From an uncultured Collinsella sp. (lineage in GTDB: Bacteria > Actinomycetota > Coriobacteriia > Coriobacteriales > Coriobacteriaceae): 28,123 bases of DNA. Below are positions 7,168-14,214 of this stretch, in pieces (within the stretch, counting starts at the first letter, position 1; the number at the start of each line of letters is the position of its first letter). Where the stretch lies: assembly GCA_934630735.1 (NCBI GenBank), contig CAKTWK010000027.1, forward strand, positions 1-28,123, read 5' to 3'. The position numbers were made by a program, and so were the translations under genes. The notes under the pieces are model-generated. The model ran no database searches. It worked only from the letters and a program-made list of their open reading frames with translations, and was not told the DNA's origin.

Positions 7168-7899
7168 CTAGTCGCTACGCTGGTGGTAAACCTTGTATTT
7201 AAACTGATCGGCACGAGCAACCGAGAGCGTATACTCCACAACCTCGTTTGACTCGTTATACGTGGTTCTGACCAAATCGAGCACAGGCGAGCCCTCGACA
7301 ATTTCCAAAAGGTGGGCATCGGTGGGACGGGCTATGCTCGCATAGAACTCCTCTTCGGCCACGCGTATTTTTTGCTGAAAGTCTTGCTCAATCACATCGT
7401 AAAGCGGCTTACGCTCCAGCAGCGGTCGCTTTAGGGACATAAATTGACGAACCGGTAGATAGCTGCGTTCGACCATCATGGGCATGTTATCGGCAGAACG
7501 AAGGCGCTTGAGCTTAAAAATGCGATCGCCGATACGCAATCCCATATGCTCGGCCAGATTCTTATCGGCCTCCATCTCGCAAAACTCGAGAATCGTGGTC
7601 TCGGGGTCGCGACCCATCGCGCGCATCTGCTCGGTAAAGCTGTAGGACTGCATAAGATTGGTTGCTTTTGCCGAACGGTCGGTCACAAAGGTACCGCGAC
7701 CGTGCTGCCGAACCACCAGTCCTAAACGCTCCAGTTCCTGCAGAGCCAGGCGTACCGTAGTGCGCGAGAGACCATAGCGCTCCGAAAGTTCGCGCTCGGA
7801 AGGAATCATGTCACCGGCGCGATATTCATGGTCAATCTTTTCGGTCAGAATATCGACCAGCTGATCGTACAGCGGTTGCTTACGCGCTCCGATCGCCAT
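7168..7899 (-). CDS. GntR-family (HutC/UTRA) transcriptional regulator
   Basis: A 243-residue repressor with a winged-helix DNA-binding domain at residues 8-72 (PSERELSERYGLSRTTVR is the recognition region, followed by the wing RQHGRGTFV) and a UTRA ligand-binding domain over about residues 95-235. UTRA regulators of the NagR/AgaR2 type sense phosphorylated amino sugars. The ATG at 7899 is chosen because GGAGG lies five bases upstream; a start seven codons earlier lacks such a site. The gene lies between the PTS operon and agaS on the same strand. Matching palindromes before both make it the likely common regulator of import and catabolism. Confidence 0.9.
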   Translation of the reverse strand: MAIGARKQPLYDQLVDILTEKIDHEYRAGDMIPSERELSERYGLSRTTVRLALQELERLGLVVRQHGRGTFVTDRSAKATNLMQSYSFTEQMRAMGRDPETTILEFCEMEADKNLAEHMGLRIGDRIFKLKRLRSADNMPMMVERSYLPVRQFMSLKRPLLERKPLYDVIEQDFQQKIRVAEEEFYASIARPTDAHLLEIVEGSPVLDLVRTTYNESNEVVEYTLSVARADQFKYKVYHQRSD

Positions 7900-7936
7900 C
7901 CTATCCTCCCATTTTCTCAAACTCGGCTTCTACCTA

Positions 7937-7967
7937 GGGTGTTAAGCATTATCGGTCTGTAACACCC
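7937..7967. promoter_or_regulatory. Inverted repeat across the GntR gene promoter
   Basis: GGGTGTTA (7937-7944) and TAACACCC (7960-7967) form perfect 8-bp arms around 15 bases that hold the predicted -10 of the regulator gene. It does not resemble the CTGGT/ACCAG sites, so it may bind another protein or fold in RNA. Confidence 0.5.
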
Positions 7968-7977
7968 GAATCATCAA
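7948..7977 (-). promoter_or_regulatory. Candidate promoter of the GntR gene
   Basis: On the minus strand TTGATG (7977-7972) and GATAAT (7953-7948) are spaced by 18 bases, about 50 bases before the start codon. Confidence 0.5.
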
Positions 7978-7983
7978 GAAAAC

Positions 7984-8017
7984 AAAAGCCGCGCGCTCTT
8001 TCGAGCACGCGGCTTTT
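7984..8017 (-). terminator. Intrinsic terminator after the PTS operon
   Basis: AAAAGCCGCG...CGCGGCTTTT forms a stem with one internal mismatch and a TTTC loop; the minus strand continues TTTTG. It separates the PTS operon from the regulator gene. A second hairpin with 8-bp arms (GGGGTGTG at 8042-8049, CACACCCC at 8063-8070) lies between it and the IID stop. Confidence 0.8.
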
Positions 8018-8083
8018 AACATACACATGGCTTAAGGGGTCGGGGTGTGAGCCGCGTAGGGACACACCCCTCAAGCTAGAGCC

Positions 8084-9166
8084 TTACCAGATGCTCGGCC
8101 AGAGACCAAGCGGGCCAGCGCCCAGGATGCCCAGGACGAAGAGCAGCAGAATGCCCTTGGTCGGGGTCCAGCTGTGCTTAGCGAACATGTAGTAAAGCAG
8201 CAGCGTAAGCATAAGCGGGACAAGCTTCGGGACGATAGTGTTGAGGGTGTCGGCAACAGAGAAGTTGACCGGATCCTCGGTGACGGTACCGTAGGTAACG
8301 GACTCCATGCCGTTGCCCAGATCGGTGACGCCGCACTCGACAGCGTTGCCGTCGGCATCGGAGGCGGTAAGGGCGTTGCCGTCCTTATCGGTCATGGCGA
8401 TGGTACCGGCCTCAGCGGTCTCGGTATCGATGCCCTCCATACCGGTGAAGTTCTTGGCCTCCTTCTCGGAGACGATCACGGTATTGGCGGAGAGGCCACG
8501 GGTGGTGCCATTGGGGATCTGGAGGTTGATCTGGGTGCCACCCATGGTGACGACCAGGCAACCGACGACGAAGACGCCCATGATGGAAGCGGCACGCGTG
8601 AAGGCCTGCATGTTGGCGGTCAGAGCGTCAATAGCGCTGGTGCCAAGCTTGTAGGACCAGTTCATGAGCCAGAAGCGCAGAGCGAACTGGACGGCGTTGA
8701 AGATCACCAGGAAGATGATCGGCGCAGCGGCGTTGCCGTTGATGGCCATGTTGGAGGTGATGCCGGCCGTGATAGGCACGAGCGTCAGCCAGAACAGGGC
8801 GTCACCGATACCACCGAGCGGGCCCATTGCGGCGACGCGGACGGCGCGGATCGTGGGGATGTCAACCTTGTTCTGCTCGAGCGAAAGCACGATACCCATA
8901 ACAAAGGTGACGAGGAACGGGTGGGTGTTGAAGAACTCCAGGTTGTGGCTCATGGAAGCCGCGAGGTCGTTCTTGTTGGTGTGGATCTTCTCCAGACCGG
9001 GGATGATGGAGTAGAGCCAGCCAGCGGCCTGCATACGCTCGTAGTTGAACGAGGCCTGCAGGAAGCAGGAGCGCCAAGCCATCTTGTTGAGGGTCTTCTG
9101 GTCGAGCTGCGGAGCAGGAGTGAGATCCTCGTAGTGCTCCGGGATCACATACTCATTAGATGCCAT
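8084..9166 (-). CDS. agaD: PTS mannose/GalNAc-family IID component
   Basis: A membrane subunit of the sugar-translocating PTS complex, acting with IIC. The family motif GPLGGIGDALFW is at residues 115-126. Hydrophobic segments lie near 84-98, 125-140, 149-168 and 195-208, with others after residue 308. The ATG at 9166 overlaps the end of the IIC gene by 11 bases, and GGAGG stands 11 bases upstream, so the two are translationally coupled. At 360 residues it is longer than usual IID proteins (about 265-300). The excess is a polar, acidic stretch at roughly 212-304 between membrane segments, rich in Asp, Thr and Gly, probably an external loop. The substrate is inferred from the surrounding Aga genes. 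Confidence 0.92.
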   Translation of the reverse strand: MASNEYVIPEHYEDLTPAPQLDQKTLNKMAWRSCFLQASFNYERMQAAGWLYSIIPGLEKIHTNKNDLAASMSHNLEFFNTHPFLVTFVMGIVLSLEQNKVDIPTIRAVRVAAMGPLGGIGDALFWLTLVPITAGITSNMAINGNAAAPIIFLVIFNAVQFALRFWLMNWSYKLGTSAIDALTANMQAFTRAASIMGVFVVGCLVVTMGGTQINLQIPNGTTRGLSANTVIVSEKEAKNFTGMEGIDTETAEAGTIAMTDKDGNALTASDADGNAVECGVTDLGNGMESVTYGTVTEDPVNFSVADTLNTIVPKLVPLMLTLLLYYMFAKHSWTPTKGILLLFVLGILGAGPLGLWPSIW

Positions 9167-9956
9167 CTTCGAAGTCACCTCCGTCAGAAACAGCTGCACC
9201 CTTCAGCTCGGTCTGCTGCTGGAAGTCCCAGAAAGCGATGCCGAAGCCGATGAGAGCGAGGATGAGCAGAGCAGGGGTCGCCAGCGAATCGTTGGCAACG
9301 GTGATGAGCGCGAGGCCAAAGCCCATGAGGAAGAAGCCCCACATATCGCGGTTCATCATAACCTTGAGCAGGACGGCGAAGCCGACGAAGCGCATCATGC
9401 CGCCTGCAGCGGACAGACCGGTCTGCAGCCAAGTCGGGATGGCGGAAGCGATGGTCTGACCGATGGTAGCGCCAGCGATGAAGAACAGGGTGACGACGAC
9501 AGCGAAGATCAGGCCGAGCAGAGCCATGGCGAAGTAGTTCAGACGCTCGATGCCCTTGGTGTCAGCGTTATGAGCCATGTTGTCCGCGGAGGACATGAGG
9601 GGCGACATAAGCGTGAAGACCAGGGTAACGCCGAGCTGACCAAGCAGAGCGAACGGAATGGCAAGGCCGACTGCCGCGTTGGGCTCGAGGCCCGTAGCGA
9701 TAGCGAGAATGGCTGCCATGATGCCGCCGATGACGGCGTTAGGCGGCTGAGCGCCTCCGATCGGCATGTTGCCGATCGTCATGAGCTGATAGGTACCACC
9801 CACGAGAAGACCGGTGTTGAGGTCGCCAAGGATAAGACCGATGACGGCGCCGGTGACGATGGGCTGATAGAGAGACTCGAGGAAGTTGAACTGGTCGATT
9901 GCCGCGACGAACGTGACGATGAAGACCAGAGCGACCTGGATGATCGAGTATTCCAT
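9156..9956 (-). CDS. agaC: PTS mannose/GalNAc-family IIC component
   Basis: A 266-residue integral membrane protein that forms the sugar channel of a mannose-class PTS. It is hydrophobic almost throughout. It carries the family signature GTYQLMTIGNMPIGGAQPPN in its first third and charged breaks such as NADTKGIERLN between helices. AAAGGAGGAG lies just before the ATG, a very strong ribosome binding site. It follows the IIB gene after about 90 bases and overlaps the IID gene by 11 bases. Closest in character to AgaC/AgaW of GalNAc-type systems, but substrate specificity cannot be read reliably from the sequence. Confidence 0.93.
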   Translation of the reverse strand: MEYSIIQVALVFIVTFVAAIDQFNFLESLYQPIVTGAVIGLILGDLNTGLLVGGTYQLMTIGNMPIGGAQPPNAVIGGIMAAILAIATGLEPNAAVGLAIPFALLGQLGVTLVFTLMSPLMSSADNMAHNADTKGIERLNYFAMALLGLIFAVVVTLFFIAGATIGQTIASAIPTWLQTGLSAAGGMMRFVGFAVLLKVMMNRDMWGFFLMGFGLALITVANDSLATPALLILALIGFGIAFWDFQQQTELKGAAVSDGGDFEDGI

Positions 9957-10046
9957 CTTGCTCCTCCTTTCAAAATGTATGTACGCACTTTGGATATCAC
10001 GTACAGAACGTCAGGGTTTCACTCCTGACAACGTGGATCACGAGGA

Positions 10047-10529
10047 TTACGAGAAGAGCTTGCTCGTGTCCTCAACAGGCGTGCTCGGAACGCGCCTGAT
10101 CTCCAACTCCACCCCCAATTCCTGCAGCTCTTTAAACGCAGCGACATCCTCGTCGTTAACTGCGACGGAGGTGGCGACTTGGCGCTTTCCTTCCGACATG
10201 TGCATGTTGCCGATGTTTACCTTCTTTATAGGCACACCGCCCTTGACGAGCGTAAGCACGTCTTCCGGTGTTTCGGCCACGATGAAGATCTTCTGGCGCG
10301 GGCTCGCCTTGCCAATGACGTCGATGGTCTTCTGCAGGGAGAAGAAACGCGTAGCGACGCCGGCGGGAGCGGCCATCTTCATGAGGTTCTGGCGCATGGT
10401 GTTGGTCGACACATCGTCGTTGGCGACGAGGATAAGGTTGGAGCCCAGGGTGGAGTTCCACTGGGTAGCGACCTGACCATGGACCAGTCGGTTATCGATG
10501 CGGGTAAGAAGAATGTTGGGTTCTGCCAT
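10047..10529 (-). CDS. agaV: PTS mannose/GalNAc-family IIB component
   Basis: A 160-residue cytoplasmic phosphocarrier that passes phosphate from IIA to the incoming sugar. The active-site motif TRIDNRLVHGQV contains the phosphorylated His17. The remaining sequence has the alternating strand/helix pattern of the family (PIKKVNIGNMH). It is the third gene of the PTS operon, about 36 bases after the YajC-like gene. Confidence 0.94.
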   Translation of the reverse strand: MAEPNILLTRIDNRLVHGQVATQWNSTLGSNLILVANDDVSTNTMRQNLMKMAAPAGVATRFFSLQKTIDVIGKASPRQKIFIVAETPEDVLTLVKGGVPIKKVNIGNMHMSEGKRQVATSVAVNDEDVAAFKELQELGVELEIRRVPSTPVEDTSKLFS

Positions 10530-10565
10530 GTTGATCAGCTTCCTTTCGTTATTTGCTGACGACAG

Positions 10566-10847
10566 TTACTTGATCTCCTGAATCGCATAACGCGAAACAT
10601 CTACGACGGCACCGGATCGGACTTTGATCTGGACCTTTTCGCCTTCGATGCCCTTGACGGTTCCGTAGATACCGCCGGCGAAAAGAACCTCCTGACCCGG
10701 CTTGAGCTCGGTGTGCAGCTCCTTGAAGTACTTCTGCTTCTTCTTCATGTTGATCTGAGACCAAATGGTGTAAATCACACCCATGATGACGAGAAGACCT
10801 AAAAGAGCGACCGAGGAGCTCAGGACGCTGGCTCCGAAATCGGCCAT
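10566..10847 (-). CDS. yajC: YajC-family protein in a PTS operon
   Basis: A 93-residue protein with one N-terminal membrane helix (about residues 9-30, VALLGLLVIMGVIYTIW) and a small cytoplasmic domain containing KPGQEVLFAGGIYGTVKGI, the signature of YajC proteins. Classical YajC assists the SecDF translocase. Here the gene is inside a PTS operon: its ATG overlaps the IIA stop codon (TAATG) and the IIB gene follows. YajC-like genes are also known in hexosamine/hyaluronate PTS loci of streptococci. It is therefore more likely a dedicated paralogue helping the IIC/IID membrane complex than the housekeeping Sec subunit. That role is inference. Confidence 0.87.
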   Translation of the reverse strand: MADFGASVLSSSVALLGLLVIMGVIYTIWSQINMKKKQKYFKELHTELKPGQEVLFAGGIYGTVKGIEGEKVQIKVRSGAVVDVSRYAIQEIK

Positions 10848-11290
10848 TAGATGCCGTCCTCGTCGCCGAAGATATCCTCTTCCTCGGCACCAGCGACGGA
10901 GGCAACCGTCTGGGCGGTGATGCCCGTCTGGCCAACGGTCACGGCCTGCTCGCCAAGCTCGGCGAGCGTAGCGTTGCCGCGGAGGAACAGAAGCTCAATA
11001 ACCATGGGAAGGTTCGTGCCAGTCAGAATCTCGACGTTGTCGACATCCTGGGCAATCATCATTGCCTGGTTGAACGGGGTACCACCAAGCAGGTCGGTAA
11101 AGACGAGCACGCCATCGCACTCCTCGCGCATGGCGGTGATAGCGGCGCGGAGATCCTCACCGTAGGAAGCAGCCTGGTCGCCCTCGAAAGGAACGACGGT
11201 AAAAGCGGGCTGATCACCGGCGACCATAGCGATAGCGCTTGCGAGGCCGGGTGCGAACTGTCCATGACCGGTAAGAATAAAGCCAACCAT
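10847..11290 (-). CDS. agaF: PTS mannose/GalNAc-family IIA component
   Basis: A 147-residue cytoplasmic phosphocarrier that receives phosphate from HPr. It starts MVGFILTGHGQFAPG, with the phosphorylated His9 in the GHG motif. It continues with VFTDLLGGTPFN, the conserved loop of mannose-class IIA domains. The C-terminal 15 residues are acidic (AEEEDIFGDEDG). It is the first gene of the operon; GGAAGGG lies upstream of the ATG. Its stop codon overlaps the YajC start by one base. Operator-like sites about 115-130 bases upstream suggest control by the GntR-type regulator. Confidence 0.94.
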   Translation of the reverse strand: MVGFILTGHGQFAPGLASAIAMVAGDQPAFTVVPFEGDQAASYGEDLRAAITAMREECDGVLVFTDLLGGTPFNQAMMIAQDVDNVEILTGTNLPMVIELLFLRGNATLAELGEQAVTVGQTGITAQTVASVAGAEEEDIFGDEDGI

Positions 11291-11405
11291 TCAAATTTCC
11301 CTTCCGAAGGTGTGTACGATCTGAGTCCGATGTTTTCGGAAGCCAGCGGGCGGACGCCCTTAAAGCTTCTTGGAAAGCGTTCTTTGAAGACCAGTGGTAT
11401 CTCAA

Positions 11406-11419
11406 CTGGTAGTAACCAC
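11406..11419. promoter_or_regulatory. Operator-like site before the PTS operon
   Basis: CTGGT-AGTA-ACCAC differs from the palindrome before agaS (7115-7128) only in the last base. An extra ACCAGT at 11390-11395 pairs with ACTGGT at 11405-11410. The site lies just downstream of a minus-strand TATAGT at 11441-11436 that may be the -10 of the PTS operon, so a bound repressor would block transcription. Confidence 0.62.
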
Positions 11420-11548
11420 GTGACGTGTTGTTGTCACTATATCATCACAGAAGAGGTCGCTTTCGCTGATTCACGCAGTAAAACGTTTTTGCACCGCTCA
11501 CGGCGATAAATCGACCGTTTACCGCTCGTTAACACTTCTACCTGCGGC

Positions 11549-11567
11549 TTTGAAACCGTTTCGAAAT
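11549..11567. promoter_or_regulatory. LacI/CcpA-type palindrome
   Basis: GAAAC-C-GTTTC (11552-11562), extended by T- and A-rich flanks, matches the general shape of LacI-family operators. It fits the Firmicutes cre pattern at 12 of 14 positions. It lies about 260 bases upstream of agaF. A catabolite-control role is a guess. Confidence 0.35.
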
Positions 11568-11686
11568 GATTCGACGAATGATCGGAACCTTTTCTGTGTC
11601 TAAACAACGCAGGGTGGCCAAAAATGGCATGTAGAAAAAATGCAGGTCATTGTGAAGATTTGTGAATTGGTCTTTTTGACTTAATA

Positions 11687-11702
11687 CCAGTTAGAACCAG
11701 TT
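11687..11702. promoter_or_regulatory. Tandem ACCAGT elements, possible second operator
   Basis: ACCAGT occurs twice, at 11687 and 11697, spaced by one helical turn. The half-site is the same as in the palindromes near agaS and agaF but here the copies are direct repeats, so binding is less certain. Confidence 0.35.
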
Positions 11703-11991
11703 TAGAAATTATCGGTGAACGGTAGTTTTCGACCGCTCAGCGGTTATTTCCAATCGTTTGCAGCTCCTTTTCCATATGAATTAGGGAAACCCGATGAAGC
11801 ACTTGCGCGGTTGCGGGAAATTTCGATACTCGTCCATCCCCCACGTGCCAAACTCTCACTCCCTAAATATGCCATAAGCTCTCGCTATTCGTCTTACAAA
11901 CATTACTTACTCTAATCTGTAATTGTTTATCGTTTATCATTAAGTATGTTATAAGATTTAAATATCATCCTAGACATTGGTTGGAGGAGCT

Positions 11992-12630
11992 ATGATCCGC
12001 TGGAACGCATCCACATCGAATGAAACCATCAGCCGCGAACAGGCAATAGCCAATCTGAGGAAGCTCACTCGCTACTGCAAATGGGCCACAATCTGCACCG
12101 CCGTGGCGCTCGCTCTGGGACTCCTCGCAGTCATTGCAATCTACGATCTACTCATATTGCCTAGCCTCTCCCAAGGGTTCTGTCTCCAATCCGTAGAGCT
12201 TGAGGCTGGCGAAGGGCCAATTCTCGCTCTCGTCGGCGCCGATGAACACACCCCTCTTATGCTTGTCGCGCACGACGGTCATACTGCCATAGGGAGCGCC
12301 ATGATGACATGCCTTGCGTTTGCCATCGTGCTAAGCGCATACAGGTTTTTCTCCGCCATTGAAAAGGCGGGCAGGCCCTTTGACCTCGAATGCATCCGCA
12401 TACTACGTCAAGTAGGACATTTGTTCCTTATTGGCGGCGTTGCTGTGAAGCTTCTTGGTGCCATAGTCACGGGGCTGATACTCTCAGGATTTGGCGGCAA
12501 CTTTACGGATGCGCTTGGCGGCCAGCACCTCGACCTCTCTATGGTCTTTGCAGGCCTGATTATTAGCCTGATTGCCAGCGTCTTCCAGTACGGGTGTATC
12601 CTGCAAAAACAAGATGACGAGTTGCTCTAG
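11992..12630 (+). CDS. DUF2975-like membrane protein
   Basis: A 212-residue protein with four predicted membrane helices, near residues 31-52, 98-118, 140-165 and 180-200. It has a short cytoplasmic N-terminus and a C-terminus ending KQDDELL. This shape, together with a small helix-turn-helix gene directly downstream, is the arrangement of DUF2975 proteins (YoaS-type). The ATG at 11992 is chosen because GGAGGAG stands immediately before it; an upstream GTG lacks one. Biochemical role is unknown. The pairing suggests a membrane protein linked to a transcription factor, perhaps in signal sensing. The region just upstream is very AT-rich with repeated TTTATC. Confidence 0.75.
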   Translation: MIRWNASTSNETISREQAIANLRKLTRYCKWATICTAVALALGLLAVIAIYDLLILPSLSQGFCLQSVELEAGEGPILALVGADEHTPLMLVAHDGHTAIGSAMMTCLAFAIVLSAYRFFSAIEKAGRPFDLECIRILRQVGHLFLIGGVAVKLLGAIVTGLILSGFGGNFTDALGGQHLDLSMVFAGLIISLIASVFQYGCILQKQDDELL

Positions 12631-12639
12631 GGGGAATCC

Positions 12640-12879
12640 ATGATTATTCTGCGGCTCGACCGCATGCTTGCCGAACGCAAGATTTCATCCAAAGAGCTTG
12701 CGGAACGCGTGGGTATCTCCCAGGTCAATATGTCGCGTATCAAGACGGGCAAGGTTTCTGCCGTGCGCTTTTCAACTCTTGACGCGATATGCCGGGCACT
12801 CGACTGCCAACCGGGCGATGTTCTGGAATACATACCTGACGATGAAGCCGATAGCCTCTTTGGGCTTAAAGATGAATAG
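12640..12879 (+). CDS. Cro/C1-type (YozG-like) small regulator
   Basis: A 79-residue protein that is almost entirely one XRE-type helix-turn-helix domain. Residues 1-60 contain LAERVGISQVNMSRIKTG (helices 2 and 3), then FSTLDAICRALDCQPGDVLEY, typical of the YozG subgroup. The acidic tail is short. It begins nine bases after the stop of the DUF2975 gene, with GGGGGA before the ATG, so the two form an operon. By analogy with similar pairs it probably regulates its own operon. No matching operator could be assigned. Confidence 0.88.
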   Translation: MIILRLDRMLAERKISSKELAERVGISQVNMSRIKTGKVSAVRFSTLDAICRALDCQPGDVLEYIPDDEADSLFGLKDE

Positions 12880-12912
12880 CCATAATTAAGCCGCCAATCA
12901 CGCCCTCAACGC

Positions 12913-12951
12913 AAAAAGCCCGCCAGTACGACTTCCGTGCTGGCGGGCTTT
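12913..12951. terminator. Bidirectional terminator
   Basis: A 14-bp stem with one G-T pair, AGCCCGCCAGTACG (12917-12930) with CGTGCTGGCGGGCT, has A's on its left and T's on its right. It can stop both the regulator operon (plus) and the convergent gene at 12994 (minus). Confidence 0.88.
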
Positions 12952-12993
12952 CTGCTGTCAATCGGCTAGATGCTCGATGAGCCGTGCGACTCT

Positions 12994-14088
12994 TTACGCA
13001 AACAGACCGTAGATGCTGATGTTGGCCTTGGCGTAGAGACCGTTAGCGTACTCGGTCCACTTGGAGCTGGCGCTCGAAGCCTGCGAGGAATACTGCTGAT
13101 AGGCAGTGTAGTAGGCGGTCATTGCCTGCTTATAGGTCGCGCTATCGGCCGTAAAGGCATCGTCGGCGAATGCCTTAGCGTAGGTGCCATCGGCGTCCTT
13201 CCAGGTGCCCTTCTCGCTATCCCACTCGTCGCCGGCAAGGTTGATGATGTAGTCGGCGTAATCCTTGCTCGCGGTCTCCTCGTTGCCGTCAGAAGGCTCG
13301 GTTGGGGCGGTCGGCATGCTTGCGGAGCTATCGCCCACCTTCTTCTTGTAGAGCTTCTGCAGCGTCGCGGACTGGCGGACGATCTGTTTGGCCTGGTCCT
13401 TGGACACGCCATACTGCGTGGCCATGGTCTTGTAGTCCGAAGTGCCGATGGAATCCTCGGCGTACTTCTTCATCTCCTTGGAAGAGACGGTAATGCCCTC
13501 GTCCTCGGCGGCATCGAGCAGGATCTTGTTGCGCACGTAGGACAGGATGACATCGGCAGAAGGAGCGGTGTAGTTGCCATCGCTATCCTTGACGGTATCG
13601 AGGCTGTACTGGCTCTCGATGGCCTCGCGCGCGGTGATGTCGCTCTTCTTGCCGTTGTAGCTATAGCTTGCCACGGTCGAATCGAGCTGGTCCTCGGTCA
13701 GGGTCGACGAGCCGACACCCTTGCCGCCAAAGCCGCCATTGCCAATAAAGAAGCCGACCACGGCAGCGATAACGACGGCAACCACGAAGGCGGCGATCAT
13801 CGTCTTCTTGTGCTTGGATGCGTGGTCGTCTTCGTCGGAACCCAGGATATCGTCGTCCTCATCTTGGGCCTCGGGCATCAAATTCTCGTCAGCGGCATCC
13901 GCGGCAATCTGAGCCTCCAGACGGGCGTCCTCCTCCTCGGCCGTCGTACCGGCAGCAATATGCTCGGCAGACGTGCCGGCGACCAGGTCGATCTTCTCGT
14001 CCTCGTCACCGTCGGGGCCTTCGCCGCGCTCGATGATCTGGATTCCGTCGATCTCGTCCTTCTCGTCCTTCTTTTGAATCAGACCCAT
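12994..14088 (-). CDS. Membrane-anchored SurA_N-like protein
   Basis: A 364-residue protein. Residues 1-96 are very acidic and lack hydrophobic stretches (cytoplasmic). Residues 97-116 (MIAAFVVAVVIAAVVGFFIG) form one membrane helix, followed by a Gly-rich hinge. Residues 150-250 are helical and resemble the SurA/PrsA N-terminal chaperone domain, with VILSYVRNKILLDAAEDEGI and the later GVSKDQAKQIVRQS. Residues 255-364 are polar, rich in Ala, Ser and Tyr. The parvulin peptidyl-prolyl isomerase domain usual in PrsA is absent. A membrane-tethered extracytoplasmic chaperone or a divergent foldase is the best guess. Start supported by AAGGAG upstream. Confidence 0.65.
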   Translation of the reverse strand: MGLIQKKDEKDEIDGIQIIERGEGPDGDEDEKIDLVAGTSAEHIAAGTTAEEEDARLEAQIAADAADENLMPEAQDEDDDILGSDEDDHASKHKKTMIAAFVVAVVIAAVVGFFIGNGGFGGKGVGSSTLTEDQLDSTVASYSYNGKKSDITAREAIESQYSLDTVKDSDGNYTAPSADVILSYVRNKILLDAAEDEGITVSSKEMKKYAEDSIGTSDYKTMATQYGVSKDQAKQIVRQSATLQKLYKKKVGDSSASMPTAPTEPSDGNEETASKDYADYIINLAGDEWDSEKGTWKDADGTYAKAFADDAFTADSATYKQAMTAYYTAYQQYSSQASSASSKWTEYANGLYAKANISIYGLFA

Positions 14089-14126
14089 ATCAATTACTCC
14101 TTGTTAGGAAACATAGTCCCCAATAG

Positions 14127-14155
14127 AATACGCCCGACGAGGCGCCGGGCGTATT
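14127..14155 (-). terminator. Hairpin after the isocitrate dehydrogenase gene, possible terminator
   Basis: AATACGCCCG (14127-14136) pairs with CGGGCGTATT (14146-14155) over 10 bp with a 9-base loop. The minus strand continues TCTATTGG, a weak U-tract, so termination strength is doubtful. Confidence 0.5.
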
Positions 14156-14214
14156 GATTCTTAGGTTATACGCAAACACTTAAGTACTATTTAGGCGTTT
14201 GCAGCGTGCATACC

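Larger units (their letters stand above)
11291..11991. other. 700-base intergenic regulatory region
   Basis: The gap between the divergent PTS operon and the DUF2975 gene is AT-richer than the genes. It holds repeated ACTGGT/ACCAG elements (11390-11419 and 11687-11702), a LacI/CcpA-like palindrome at 11549-11567, the palindrome ACCGCTCAGCGGT at 11732-11744, and GTGGCCAAAAATGGCA at 11614-11629, which nearly matches the start of the inverted repeat at 21073. A 66-codon plus-strand frame at 11715-11915 has no ribosome binding site and is not considered a gene. Confidence 0.6.

Noticed and set aside
11715..11915. 66-codon plus-strand frame
   Set aside because: No ribosome binding site, no similarity to a known family, and it lies in an AT-rich regulatory gap.
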